Source: Holophagales bacterium
GTDB lineage: Bacteria; Acidobacteriota; Thermoanaerobaculia; Multivoradales; Multivoraceae
Length of the DNA stretch: 64,000 nucleotides
Direction: 5' to 3'
Assembly: GCA_009845425.1 (NCBI GenBank)
Contig: VXZQ01000002.1
Span: 1-64,000 of the forward strand
Under the pieces are notes generated by a model. That model had not been told where the DNA came from and searched no databases. It saw nothing but the letters and a program-made list of their open reading frames with translations. Positions 1-13,140 of the stretch are shown here, one piece after another. The position numbers and the translations under genes were made by a program. The stretch's first letter is position 1. The number at the start of each line of letters is the position of its first letter.

Positions 1-2
1 GG

Positions 3-209
3 CATGACGGCGCAGACCAGGGCCGATACCGCGGCTTTCCCCTGCCGCGAGTAGCGGCGAGGGCCGACGAGGCTCCACCGGCGGTGCACGATGCGCCGGG
101 CCACGAACTGACTAGGCGACCACTCTTCGCGAGCGGGGAAGACACCGCGGCGGTGATGACGAGAGCCGGCGGCCAGGGTGTCTGGACCTCATTCGGGGAC
201 GCGGCATAG
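3..209 (+). CDS. possible 3' end of a gene entering from the left edge
   Basis: Reading frame 3 is open from the left edge for about 68 codons and ends at a TAG at 207-209. The encoded tail ends in GGQGVWTSFGDAA, which looks protein-like, but open frames of this size are common by chance in DNA this GC-rich. I recognise no family. The stop codon overlaps a -10-like box (207-212) for the next gene. If it is not a gene, positions 1-206 hold nothing I can identify. Confidence 0.25.
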   Translation, partial: HDGADQGRYRGFPLPRVAARADEAPPAVHDAPGHELTRRPLFASGEDTAAVMTRAGGQGVWTSFGDAA

Positions 210-212
210 AAT
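207..212 (+). promoter_or_regulatory. -10-like box TAGAAT for the MORN-like gene
   Basis: TAGAAT lies 31 bases before the ATG at 244, and a Shine-Dalgarno-like GGGAGGA sits at 231-237. This gene therefore looks leadered, unlike many others here. No convincing -35 is visible. Confidence 0.35.
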
Positions 213-243
213 TTGCTGGTTGGAGTCGGTGGGAGGAGCACCC

Positions 244-705
244 ATGAGCCTGATGTCAAGCATCCCCGCCCTGTTGCTACTCGTGACCGCCGCTCCAATC
301 GACAAGGACTCCGCGGCTCAGGGCGAAACCACCCTGGTCCGCGTCCTGTCTGACCTCGAAACAGCCGGCGGAGCGGACTGGACCGGCGAGTGTCTGGACG
401 CGAAGTCCCGCAGCCGCTGGACCGCCCGGCTCAGCGACGGCAGCGTCATCAAGGGACGCTGCCGGAACGGCAAGCGCCACGGCCGCTGGTCCGTCCGCCT
501 CACCGACGGCAACCGCGTCATCGGTCGGTTCGAGGACGACAGTGTCCACGGCAGGTGGCGGATCCGCGACCACGTCGGTCACGTCCTCGAAGAAGCTACC
601 TACGTCCGGGGCGAACTCCAGGACGAGCGACGCATCCCCCGCGATCCGTGGTCCAAGCGAGGAGCGCTCCCAGCTCCCCCGGGCGACGCACCAGGCCACA
701 ACTGA
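244..705 (+). CDS. secreted MORN/YwqK-like repeat protein
   Basis: This is a 153-residue protein. The ATG at 244 is chosen over an in-frame GTG at 178 because GGGAGGA sits 6 bases upstream and because translation then begins with a hydrophobic signal-like stretch (about residues 6-18). Residues about 66-125 carry two to three degenerate repeats of roughly 22 residues with the pattern G-x-W-x-x-R-x-x-D-G and HGRW, resembling MORN or YwqK-antitoxin-like repeats. Such repeats are short beta-hairpins often used for surface or lipid contacts. The C-terminus is Pro/Arg-rich and probably disordered. The gene converges with the helicase gene, leaving 26 bases between stops. The exact function is unknown; an exported structural or binding protein is the most I can infer. 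Confidence 0.6.
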   Translation: MSLMSSIPALLLLVTAAPIDKDSAAQGETTLVRVLSDLETAGGADWTGECLDAKSRSRWTARLSDGSVIKGRCRNGKRHGRWSVRLTDGNRVIGRFEDDSVHGRWRIRDHVGHVLEEATYVRGELQDERRIPRDPWSKRGALPAPPGDAPGHN

Positions 706-726
706 CGGGCGGCGGCGCCCGCCGAC

Positions 727-754
727 GCCGGCTACACCGCCGGCAGTAGCCGGC
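727..754. terminator. inverted repeat at the convergent ends, possible terminator
   Basis: GCCGGCTA (727-734) and TAGCCGGC (747-754) form a perfect 8-base inverted repeat around a 12-base loop. It overlaps the last codons and stop of the helicase gene. There is no T-tract on either side, so intrinsic termination is doubtful. Confidence 0.3.
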
Positions 755-3700
755 TGACGCGATAGCCGTCCAGGTCCTTCTCGAAGCCGCAGGCGTCGAG
801 GATCGCGGTCCACGGAGACTCGCGGGCCGGGCGGCCGTCGATGCGCAGGAGCCTGAGGGTCCGCCGCCGGCGGCGGCCGGCGAGGTCACGGAGCGCGGCC
901 CAGGCCTCCCCTGGTTCCGGGTCGCCGCCGAGGGCGGCGAAGGTCCAGACGCCCTGGCCGCCGGCTTCGAGGAAGAGACAGGGAGAGCCGGCCCGGAGGA
1001 CGACCCAGGCGCCGGGTACGCGGCGTGGGCCGCGCCTTCGTGGATCGATCTCGGTTCCGAGCCGGGGCCAGGGCAGCACGGCACCCCACGGATTCGCCGG
1101 GTCGACGGCGGGCAGGATCCCGATCGGCCCGCGCTTCGCCGGTCCCCGCCGCTCCCGCCGCAGGCGCTCGACCGCGGCCGGCAGGGCGAACTGGCGGCCG
1201 GCCAGGCCGTGAACGAAGTAGCCGCGGCGGATGTGGCCGGCCTCCTCCATCTCGCGCAGCACCGGATAGAGCGCCTCGAACCCGCCCGGCACGCTCTCGT
1301 TGCGGGCCGTCTCGGCGGCGACCACGCCGTAGCGGTCGAGCAGCAGGGTTGCCGTGGCGTGAGCCCACTCCGTGTCGCTTGCCGGCCCGGCCGGCGCGGC
1401 CAGATCGCTCACCAGCGACCACCGCCCGCCAGCCAGCATCCCGGCCAGGCCGCGGCGGGCGCCCGCCACACCGGCCCGCATGGCAGCCGGCGCGGTCCCG
1501 GCCCGCGGCACGCGACGCCAGCCGCGAGGAAGTCCGCGGGGAGAACGACCGGCGGGCGATCGCCGGCGCCTGCCGAGCGACGCGAGCGGCAGGAACGTGT
1601 CGTTCGTGACGCGGCCAGTCCACACGAGGTCCCAGATCGCTGCTTCGACTTCCGTTTCGCCCCAGTCGCCGTCGCCGACCACACCGCCGACGAGGTCGAA
1701 GGTGAAGCAGGCGCCGCGCGTCCTGAGGCGATCGAGGATCGCGCCGTGCGGCGTATCAACCCGCTGCCCGTCCGGTTGTTCGGACGGCTCGCTCCCGCGC
1801 GCCAGAACCTGGAACCGCTCCCGACGGTAGACCGTTACCCGGCCGTCTCTCGAGCCGAGCCTGCCGTCGCCCACCCAGAGAAGCTCCCCGGCCGCCGCGA
1901 GTCCATCCAGCATCTCGAGACGAAAGCCCGGCACGCGGGCAGGAAGGACGTGGTCGATCAGGGTCCGCCAGGAAAGCGGCACCCCTTCGAGCTGCGCCAC
2001 GGATTCCCGGAGGCGAACCAGGGCGCGATCCGACGACGCAGGCATCCCTGCCCGCCCGCGACCCGGCGACGCCGGGAGAGTCGGCGCCGCTGTGCCCGTG
2101 TCGACGCCCTGCCAGCGACCCAGGAACCGCGCCAGAGCCGCTCCGTCGACCGGCTCGGCTTCGCGGCGCAGCCTGGCCAGTGTCCGGCGCTTGATCCGGC
2201 GGAGCACCTCCGAGTCGCACCATTCGACACCGCCGCCTTCCCTACGAAACTCGCCCCGGACGAGCCGGCCGGCATCTTCGAGACTCGTCAGCAGGGGTTC
2301 GATCGCCCCCTCCGGCAGGCCGAGGCGGGCCGCCGCGTCAGCGGCTGTGAACGGACCCCGGCTCCGGGCGTAGCGTCTCAACAGATTCTCGAGCGGCTCC
2401 GGCCGTGGCGCCAGCAGTTCGCCCGGCAGGCCTTCGGGCAACGTCGCGTCCAGGCCGTCGCGGTAGAGCGCCACGTCCTCCGCGGCCGTCCACACCCGCT
2501 CGCCGTCCTTGAACTCGATTTCGACGGCCCTCTTCTGCCGCTCCAAGTCCGCGAGCCACTCACCCGCCTCGCCCGGAGCCCGCGCCTCGATCTCCGCCCG
2601 GGTCAGACCGCCGGTCCGCCTCAGCAGATCGTAGAGATCGTCCTCGTGCCGCGCGCGGCGGTCCGGCGAAAGCCCCTGAAACTCCTCTTCGACCGCCTGG
2701 ATCACGTCCGGATCGAGCAACTCCCGCAGACTGGCCGTGCCCAGCAGTTCCCGCAGGAGCTCCTGGTCGAGAGTCAGCGCCTGGGCCCGGCGCTCGGCCG
2801 CGGGGGCGTCCTGGTCGTAGAGGAAGCGCTCTTCGTAGGCGAAGACGAGGGAGCGGGCGAACGGAGAAGGCGCCAGGGTCTCCACGTCGTCGACCCGGAC
2901 CTCTCCTTCCGCGACCTGCGCCATCAGGTCGACCAGGCCGGAGAGATCGAAGAGGTCGCTCAGACACTCGCGGTACGTCTCGAGCAGGATCGGAAAGTCG
3001 GGGTAGCGGCGGACGACGGAGAGCAGGTTCTTCGACCGCTGGCGCTGCTGCCAGAGCGGCGTCCGCTTGCCGGGCCGGTTGCGCGGCAGCAGCAGCGCGC
3101 GGGCCGCGTTCTCGCGAAAGCGGCTCGCGAACATCGGCGAGGAAGCGACCTGCTCGACGACCAGATCCTCGACCTCGTCGGGCTCGAGCAGGAACTCCCG
3201 CGCCGCCGGCAACTCGTCGGTGTCGGCGAAGCGGAGGGCCAGCCCGTCGTCGGTCCACAGCGTCTGGACCTCGAAACCGAAACGCCGGCCGATCCGGCGC
3301 TCCAGCGCCATCGCCCAGGGCGCGTGGATGCGGGCCCCGAACGGGGTCAGGATGCACACGCGCCAGTCGCCGATCTCGTCCCGGAACCGCTCCAGAGTCA
3401 CCGCGCGGTCGGTGGGCAGCGCGCCGGTGCGGTCTCGCTGCTCCTCGACGTAGGCGCAGAGGTTCGAGACGGCATGCGGATCGAGCGGCGCTTCGCGTTG
3501 GAGCCAGCGTCTGGCGGCGGCGCCCTGCCTCCGACCCAGTTCGCGCACGAAGGCGCCAAGGGCCCGACCCAGCTCCAGCGGCCGGCCAGGGCCATCGCCG
3601 TGCCAGAAGGGCATCCGCCCCGGTTCGCCCGGCGCCGGCCGGACGATGACCCGGTCGCGGGTGATCTCGGTCACCCGCCAGGCGGAAGCCCCGAGCAGGA

Positions 3701-5357
3701 AGGTGTCGCCGGCGCGGGACTCGTACACCATCTCCTCGTCGAGTTCGCCGACCCGCGGCCCCTCCGGCCCCAGGTGCACCGTGAACAGGCCGCGATCCGG
3801 AATCGTGCCGGCGTTCATCCGCACCAGGAAGTCCGCGCCGCGCCGGGCGGTCAGCACGTCGCGGCCGCGGTCCCACGACAACCGGGGCCGCAGGTCGGCG
3901 AACTCCTCCGAGGGAAAGCGGCCGACCAGCATATCCAGCACCGCACCGAGCAGATTGCGGCTCAGGCCCCGGTAGGGCCGGGCGCGCCGCGCCAGGGCCA
4001 GGATCCCGTCGACGGTCCATTCCCGGCCGCAGCACATCGCAACGATCTGCTGCGCCAGCACGTCGAGCGGGTTCTCCGGCAGCCGCATCGACTCGATCGC
4101 GCCGCGCTGCATCTGGATCGCGGTCACCGTGCACTCCAGGAGATCGCCCCGGAACTTGGGGAAGATCAGACCGCGGCTCCGTTCGCCGACGGCGTGCCCC
4201 GATCGGCCGACCCGCTGCAGTCCGCTGGCCGTCGAACCCGGCGCCTCCACCAGGAGCACCAGGTCGACGCTGCCCATGTCGATCCCCAGTTCGAGCGAGC
4301 TGGTGGCCACGATGCAGCGCAGACGGCCCGCCTTGAGCGCACTCTCGATCTCCCGCCGCTGCTCATGGGAGATGCTGCCGTGGTGGGCTCGGGCCAGCGG
4401 CTCACGATCATCGCCTTCTTCCTCGTCCGCGGCGGCACGGGTCCGGTCGTCCAGCTCGTTCAGATGCTGCGCCAGCCGTTCACAGAGGGAACGGCTGTTG
4501 ACGAAGACAATCGTCGAGCGGTGGCGCCGGACCGCGTCGAGGATGCGCGGAAAGACGGACGGCCACAGACCCGACGTTTCCCAGCCGCGGGGCCAGTCGC
4601 CGCCGTCGGCCAGCGTCTCGGGCGCCGGCGGCGGCGCCTCCATGTCGGGCACCGACACGACGACCTTGAGGTCGATGTTCGGCGGCTCGGAGGCGTCGAC
4701 GACCTCGACCTGCCGGTCGCCGCCGAGAAACCCGGCCGCCAGGTCCATTGGCCGCACCGTCGCCGACAGGCCGATCCGCTGCGGATCCTGAGCCCCCGCC
4801 AACTCCGCGAGCCGCTCGAGCGACAGCGCCAGGTGGGCGCCGCGCTTGGTCGCCGCCATCGCATGAACCTCGTCGACGATCACCGTCTCGACCGTGCGCA
4901 GGTTGGCCGCCGCCCGCGACCCGAGAACCAGGAACAGCGACTCGGGCGTCGTGACCAGGATCTCGCCGGGCTTCCGTAGCTGGCGGCGCCTGTCGGCCGG
5001 CGGGGTGTCCCCGGTGCGCACGTCGACACTGACCGGCCGCACCGGAGCGCCGAGCTTGCGGGCCTTCTCGACGACGCCCTCAAGGGGCGCCTGCAGGTTG
5101 CGTTCGATGTCGTAGGCGAGGGCCTTGAGCGGCGAAACGTAGACGACACGCACGCCGGGCGTATCGGGTTCGTCGCCAAGGCTGAGCCGGTCGATGGCCC
5201 AGAGAAACGCCGCGAGCGTCTTGCCGCTGCCGGTGGGCGCCACCAGCAGCGCGTTTCCGCCGCGGGTCAGCACCGGCCAGCCAAGTTCCTGCACCCAGGT
5301 CGGACCGGGGAACGAGTCGTCGAACCACCGGCGCACCGGTTCCGAGAACGAGTCCAC
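732..5357 (-). CDS. lhr: Lhr-type large ATP-dependent helicase
   Basis: At 1541 residues this matches the usual full-length bacterial Lhr (about 1500-1540), a superfamily 2, 3'-to-5' DNA translocase linked to DNA repair. Visible motifs are Walker A APTGSGKT (about 40-47), DEVH box (162-165), SAT motif (198-200), HHGSISHEQR, and motif VI around VGRSGHA. The remaining 1000 or so residues correspond to the Lhr winged-helix and C-terminal regions; the C-terminal part has uracil-DNA glycosylase activity in E. coli Lhr. An Arg/Pro/Gly-rich low-complexity stretch lies near residue 1260. The start is GTG with a TAGGAT box only 5 bases upstream and no Shine-Dalgarno, which suggests a leaderless mRNA. 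It stands alone, divergent from the antiporter pair. The family is certain; the repair role is taken from homologues. Confidence 0.93.
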   Translation of the reverse strand: MDSFSEPVRRWFDDSFPGPTWVQELGWPVLTRGGNALLVAPTGSGKTLAAFLWAIDRLSLGDEPDTPGVRVVYVSPLKALAYDIERNLQAPLEGVVEKARKLGAPVRPVSVDVRTGDTPPADRRRQLRKPGEILVTTPESLFLVLGSRAAANLRTVETVIVDEVHAMAATKRGAHLALSLERLAELAGAQDPQRIGLSATVRPMDLAAGFLGGDRQVEVVDASEPPNIDLKVVVSVPDMEAPPPAPETLADGGDWPRGWETSGLWPSVFPRILDAVRRHRSTIVFVNSRSLCERLAQHLNELDDRTRAAADEEEGDDREPLARAHHGSISHEQRREIESALKAGRLRCIVATSSLELGIDMGSVDLVLLVEAPGSTASGLQRVGRSGHAVGERSRGLIFPKFRGDLLECTVTAIQMQRGAIESMRLPENPLDVLAQQIVAMCCGREWTVDGILALARRARPYRGLSRNLLGAVLDMLVGRFPSEEFADLRPRLSWDRGRDVLTARRGADFLVRMNAGTIPDRGLFTVHLGPEGPRVGELDEEMVYESRAGDTFLLGASAWRVTEITRDRVIVRPAPGEPGRMPFWHGDGPGRPLELGRALGAFVRELGRRQGAAARRWLQREAPLDPHAVSNLCAYVEEQRDRTGALPTDRAVTLERFRDEIGDWRVCILTPFGARIHAPWAMALERRIGRRFGFEVQTLWTDDGLALRFADTDELPAAREFLLEPDEVEDLVVEQVASSPMFASRFRENAARALLLPRNRPGKRTPLWQQRQRSKNLLSVVRRYPDFPILLETYRECLSDLFDLSGLVDLMAQVAEGEVRVDDVETLAPSPFARSLVFAYEERFLYDQDAPAAERRAQALTLDQELLRELLGTASLRELLDPDVIQAVEEEFQGLSPDRRARHEDDLYDLLRRTGGLTRAEIEARAPGEAGEWLADLERQKRAVEIEFKDGERVWTAAEDVALYRDGLDATLPEGLPGELLAPRPEPLENLLRRYARSRGPFTAADAAARLGLPEGAIEPLLTSLEDAGRLVRGEFRREGGGVEWCDSEVLRRIKRRTLARLRREAEPVDGAALARFLGRWQGVDTGTAAPTLPASPGRGRAGMPASSDRALVRLRESVAQLEGVPLSWRTLIDHVLPARVPGFRLEMLDGLAAAGELLWVGDGRLGSRDGRVTVYRRERFQVLARGSEPSEQPDGQRVDTPHGAILDRLRTRGACFTFDLVGGVVGDGDWGETEVEAAIWDLVWTGRVTNDTFLPLASLGRRRRSPAGRSPRGLPRGWRRVPRAGTAPAAMRAGVAGARRGLAGMLAGGRWSLVSDLAAPAGPASDTEWAHATATLLLDRYGVVAAETARNESVPGGFEALYPVLREMEEAGHIRRGYFVHGLAGRQFALPAAVERLRRERRGPAKRGPIGILPAVDPANPWGAVLPWPRLGTEIDPRRRGPRRVPGAWVVLRAGSPCLFLEAGGQGVWTFAALGGDPEPGEAWAALRDLAGRRRRRTLRLLRIDGRPARESPWTAILDACGFEKDLDGYRVSRLLPAV

Positions 5358-5362
5358 GGGTC

Positions 5363-5368
5363 ATCCTA
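5363..5368 (-). promoter_or_regulatory. -10-like TAGGAT of lhr (leaderless)
   Basis: On the minus strand TAGGAT is followed by GACCC and then the GTG start. A -10 this close places transcription initiation at or next to the start codon. Confidence 0.5.
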
Positions 5369-5407
5369 CGCGCCGCGCGCGACCCCGTGGAGCCCGAGTC
5401 CGGCTGC

Positions 5408-5413
5408 TAACCT
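5408..5413 (+). promoter_or_regulatory. -10-like TAACCT before the antiporter pair
   Basis: TAACCT lies 12 bases before the ATG at 5426, implying a leader of only about 5 bases. No Shine-Dalgarno is visible. Confidence 0.35.
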
Positions 5414-5425
5414 CGCCGCCCAGCG

Positions 5426-5731
5426 ATGGCGCACCACGACCACGGCAAGCACGGCGGCAAGAGCTACTGGCTCGACAGGAAAGGAAACGTAGCCAAGGTC
5501 TTCTACGCCCTGATCGCCGTCGACGTCCTGTGGCTGGCGGCGGACTTCTTCCACAAGAAGAAGGCGGAGTTCGACGCCTGGGGTGGTTGGGCCGACGGCG
5601 GATTCGGGTTCTACCCGGTCTACGGCTTCGTCGGCGCCTTCCTGCTGGTGCTGGCCGCGAAGCAGATGCGGCGCGTGCTGATGCGGTCCGAGGACTACTA
5701 CGAGCGACGCCGCGACGGCGGAGCCTCCTGA
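5426..5731 (+). CDS. small His-rich two-helix membrane protein
   Basis: This 101-residue protein starts with a His-rich, charged N-terminus (four His in the first nine residues). It has two predicted membrane helices at about 22-43 and 59-80, separated by a Gly/Trp-rich loop, and ends in a basic, Arg-rich tail. It lies 7 bases upstream of the antiporter-like subunit and is almost certainly co-transcribed with it, so it may be its small partner subunit, as small Mrp or hydrogenase-linked subunits are. I do not recognise a named family. The His cluster could bind a metal, but that is speculation. Confidence 0.7.
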   Translation: MAHHDHGKHGGKSYWLDRKGNVAKVFYALIAVDVLWLAADFFHKKKAEFDAWGGWADGGFGFYPVYGFVGAFLLVLAAKQMRRVLMRSEDYYERRRDGGAS

Positions 5732-5738
5732 GTTCCGG

Positions 5739-7523
5739 ATGGCGGAGTTCCTGCTGTCGCCGCCGATGCTGCTCATGCTCGGCAGCGTGGTCCTGGCCGC
5801 GGCGCCGCGCAACGTGCTGCCGCGCACCGTGCTGCGCGCGCTGCTCCTGGCCCTGCCGGTCTACTCCCTCTGGCGCTTCTGGGGCCTCGACCTCGGCGAC
5901 TACGCCCAGTTCGAGCTCTTCGGCCAGACCCTGACGCTCGTCCGGATCGATCCGCTGAGCCGGATCTTCGTCGTCATCTTCCACCTCGCGGCGCTCATCG
6001 GCAGCGTCTACTCGTTCTACGTCAGGGACAACTTCCAGCCGCTCGTCGGCGTGTTCTACGCGGGATCGGCTCTCGGCGTGGTGCTGGCCGGCGACCTCTG
6101 GACGCTGTTCCTGTTCTGGGAAGTGGCCGCCGTTTCGTCGGCGCTGCTGGTCTGGGTCAGAAGGAGCGGCAGGGCGGCCGGCGCCGGCCTCCGCTACCTG
6201 GGGATGCAGATGGTCTCGGGCGTCCTGCTGCTCGCCGGCATCGTGCTGTTCCGTCACGAAGTCGGCGCGGCCCCGGGCTGGGCCGAGTTCCGCAACCTGA
6301 CGGGCTTTCTCGAGAACGGCGGGCTCGGCTTCTCGAACCTTGCAGCGACCCTCATCTTCCTAGCCTTCGGTCTCAAGGCGGCATTCCCGCTGCTGCACAG
6401 TTGGCTGATCGACGCGTATCCCGAGTCGACCCCGGCCGGCGCCGTGTTCCTGTCGGCGTTCACGACCAAGTTCGCGATCTACGCCCTCGCCCGGGCCTTC
6501 CCCGGCCAGTCCGAACTGATCTGGATCGGCGCGCTGATGACCGCGTTCCCGATCTTCTTCGCCGTGATCGAGAACGACCTGCGCCGGGTGCTCGCCTACA
6601 GCATGACGAACCAGCTCGGCTTCATGGTCGTCGGCATCGGCATCGGCACCGAACTGGCGATCAACGGCGCCGTCGCCCATGCGTTCGCCGACATCCTGTT
6701 CAAGGGCCTTCTCTTCATGGCGATGGGGGCGGTGCTCTACCGTGTCGGCCACGTGAACGGCTCGGACCTGGGCGGCCTCTACAAGTCGATGCCGATCACG
6801 ACCGGACTGTGCATCGTCGGCGCCGCATCCATCTCCGCCTTCCCGCTGTTCTCGGCCTTCGCTACGAAGTCGCTGATCATGAGCGCGGCCGTGTACAAGG
6901 AGTACTTCTGGCTGTGGCTGGTGCTCCTGTTCGCCTCCGCCGGCGTCTTCCACCACGCCGGAATCAAGATCCCGTTCTTCGCCTTCTTCCACCACGACTC
7001 CGGGATCCGTTGCAAGGAGGCGCCGCGTTCGATGATCGTCGCAATGGTGCTGGCGGCCGCCGCGAGCATGGCGATCGGCCTGTTTCCGCTGGCCGAGATG
7101 TGGTTCGGCGTCGCGAATCCCTTCTACGCGCTGCTGCCCTACCCGGTCGACTACGACGTGTACACGACGACCCACGTCATCACCCAGAGCCAGCTCCTCT
7201 TCTTCTCGGCACTGGCCTTCGCGACGCTCATGCGCACCGGCCTCTATCCCCCCGAGTTGCGCTCGGTGAACCTGGACGCCGACTGGCTCTACCGCCGGGT
7301 CGGTCTTCGCATCTGGGATGGGGTTGCGACAGCTTTCGTCACGATTCACCGCGCCGGGTACGCCGCTGCCGAGCGGCTCGCCGGCGCGGCTCTTGAGACG
7401 GCACAGCGCCACCTGGGGCCGCAGGGGTTCCTCGGGCGCTCGTGGCTGACGGCGTCGATGGCGTTGTGGGTCGCCGTGCTGCTCGCGGCGTATCTCGTCG
7501 TGTTCTACTGGCGGCTGGCGTAG
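5739..7523 (+). CDS. MrpD/NuoN-like proton or sodium antiporter subunit
   Basis: This 594-residue polytopic membrane protein belongs to the family shared by Complex I ND2/4/5, MrpA/D and hydrogenase antiporter modules. The key charged residues of the ion channel are visible: Glu128 in FLFWE, Lys213 in FGLKAAFPLLH with His220, Lys244 in TTKFAIYAL, and His314 and Lys322 in HAFADILFKGLLF. All are conserved, so it is probably ion-conducting. The C-terminus extends well past the core to a final helix at about 570-590. It is encoded 7 bases after the small His-rich protein, and no other Mrp, Nuo or hydrogenase subunits are nearby. It could be a two-protein antiporter or one part of a complex encoded elsewhere. 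MrpD is the nearest label, but substrate (H+ or Na+) cannot be assigned. Confidence 0.85.
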   Translation: MAEFLLSPPMLLMLGSVVLAAAPRNVLPRTVLRALLLALPVYSLWRFWGLDLGDYAQFELFGQTLTLVRIDPLSRIFVVIFHLAALIGSVYSFYVRDNFQPLVGVFYAGSALGVVLAGDLWTLFLFWEVAAVSSALLVWVRRSGRAAGAGLRYLGMQMVSGVLLLAGIVLFRHEVGAAPGWAEFRNLTGFLENGGLGFSNLAATLIFLAFGLKAAFPLLHSWLIDAYPESTPAGAVFLSAFTTKFAIYALARAFPGQSELIWIGALMTAFPIFFAVIENDLRRVLAYSMTNQLGFMVVGIGIGTELAINGAVAHAFADILFKGLLFMAMGAVLYRVGHVNGSDLGGLYKSMPITTGLCIVGAASISAFPLFSAFATKSLIMSAAVYKEYFWLWLVLLFASAGVFHHAGIKIPFFAFFHHDSGIRCKEAPRSMIVAMVLAAAASMAIGLFPLAEMWFGVANPFYALLPYPVDYDVYTTTHVITQSQLLFFSALAFATLMRTGLYPPELRSVNLDADWLYRRVGLRIWDGVATAFVTIHRAGYAAAERLAGAALETAQRHLGPQGFLGRSWLTASMALWVAVLLAAYLVVFYWRLA

Positions 7524-7558
7524 ACGGCCCTAACATCAGCTTCTCTAATGCTCCGGGC

Positions 7559-7588
7559 TTGCTCCATGAGATCAGCCTAATGTAAGAT
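7559..7588 (+). promoter_or_regulatory. promoter of the LysR-gltBD operon
   Basis: TTGCTC (7559-7564) and TAAGAT (7583-7588) are separated by 18 bases, a plausible sigma-70-type promoter. The ATG is 12 bases after the -10 box, so the leader would be about 5 bases. Confidence 0.5.
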
Positions 7589-7600
7589 CCGGCCCTTACG

Positions 7601-8517
7601 ATGCAAGGGCTCAGGATCTTCTGCGATGTCGCGGACTTGCGCAGCTTCAGCCGCGCAGCCGAGCTTCACGGGATCACCCAGTCGGCGGTTAGCCAGCGCA
7701 TCCAGCACCTCGAGGAGCTCTTCGGAACGCGGCTCCTCGACCGCTCCAAGCGGCCCTTCGTGCTGACTCCCGCCGGCGAGCTCGTGTCCCGCGAGGGGCG
7801 CGAACTCGTCGCTCGCTACGACGCCCTGGCGCGCAGTGTCTCCCGTCTCGATCCGGAGCGGGGCGGAACGGTCCGGGTCCACGCGATCTACTCCGCCGGC
7901 ATCGCGCTGCTCAACCAGTTGCGTGCCGAGTTCCAGCTCCAGCGACCGGAACTCGACGTGCAGATCGAGTACGAACCACCGGCCGCGGTGGCCGAGGCGG
8001 CGCGAACCGGCCGCTGCGACTTCGGCATCGTCTCCTACCCGGAGCAGTGGCCCGGCCTGCAATCGCGCCCGCTGCGGGAGGAGCGGATGTGCCTGGCCTG
8101 CGGCGTGAACCACGAACTGGCCGGCGCCAAGCGCGTGCTGGCCGCCGACCTCGACGGCCGCGAGTTGATCCACTTCACCCACGAACTCCCCGCCGCGCGC
8201 CACATTCGCAGCTACCTGGTCGGGAACGGGGCCGAGGCCGTGTTCGCCCAGCGGCTCGACAACATCGACACGTTCAAGAGCATGCTGCAGGCGACCGACT
8301 ACGCCGCGATCCTGCCGCTCAGGACGTTTCTCGCCGAGGTGCGCGCGGGACTGCTCGCCGCGGTGCCGCTCGAACCGCCCCTCGAGCGGCCGGTGGGAAT
8401 CGTCTACGCCCGCGGCCGCCTCCGTCAGGCCGCCGAGGAGTTCGCCGCGTTCCTGACCGAGAACGCCGGGCCGATGCCCGCGGACGACGAGGCAATAGCA
8501 GAGCGCGGAGAGGCGGC

Positions 8518-8521
<4 letters not shown>
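7601..8521 (+). CDS. LysR-family regulator upstream of gltBD
   Basis: The protein has 306 residues, the usual LysR length. The N-terminal winged helix-turn-helix (about residues 4-62) carries the typical SFSRAAELHGITQSAVS pattern, followed by a linker helix and a type 2 periplasmic-binding-like effector domain (about 90-295). Its TGA overlaps the gltB ATG as ATGA (8518-8521), so it is co-transcribed and probably translationally coupled with glutamate synthase. This differs from the classical arrangement (for example gltC of Bacillus), in which the regulator is divergent. A regulator first in its own target operon suggests autoregulation. Likely role: control of glutamate synthase in response to a nitrogen or carbon metabolite. 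The effector is unknown. Confidence 0.9.
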
Positions 8522-13110
<4,589 letters not shown>

Positions 13111-13140
13111 GGTCGGCGGACCGACGCGGGCAGGCGGGGC

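Noticed and set aside
1209..4979. 1256-codon open frame opposite lhr
   Set aside because: It lies fully antisense to a well-supported helicase, has no recognisable domain and is rich in Arg, Pro and Gln. Long antisense frames are expected in GC-rich coding DNA.
5739..7523. Annotation as a NADH dehydrogenase subunit
   Set aside because: No other Complex I gene is near; the shared antiporter fold does not justify a Complex I label.
8047..8517. Upstream extension of the gltB frame
   Set aside because: It overlaps the LysR gene and would bury the conserved Cys20 nucleophile deep inside the protein.
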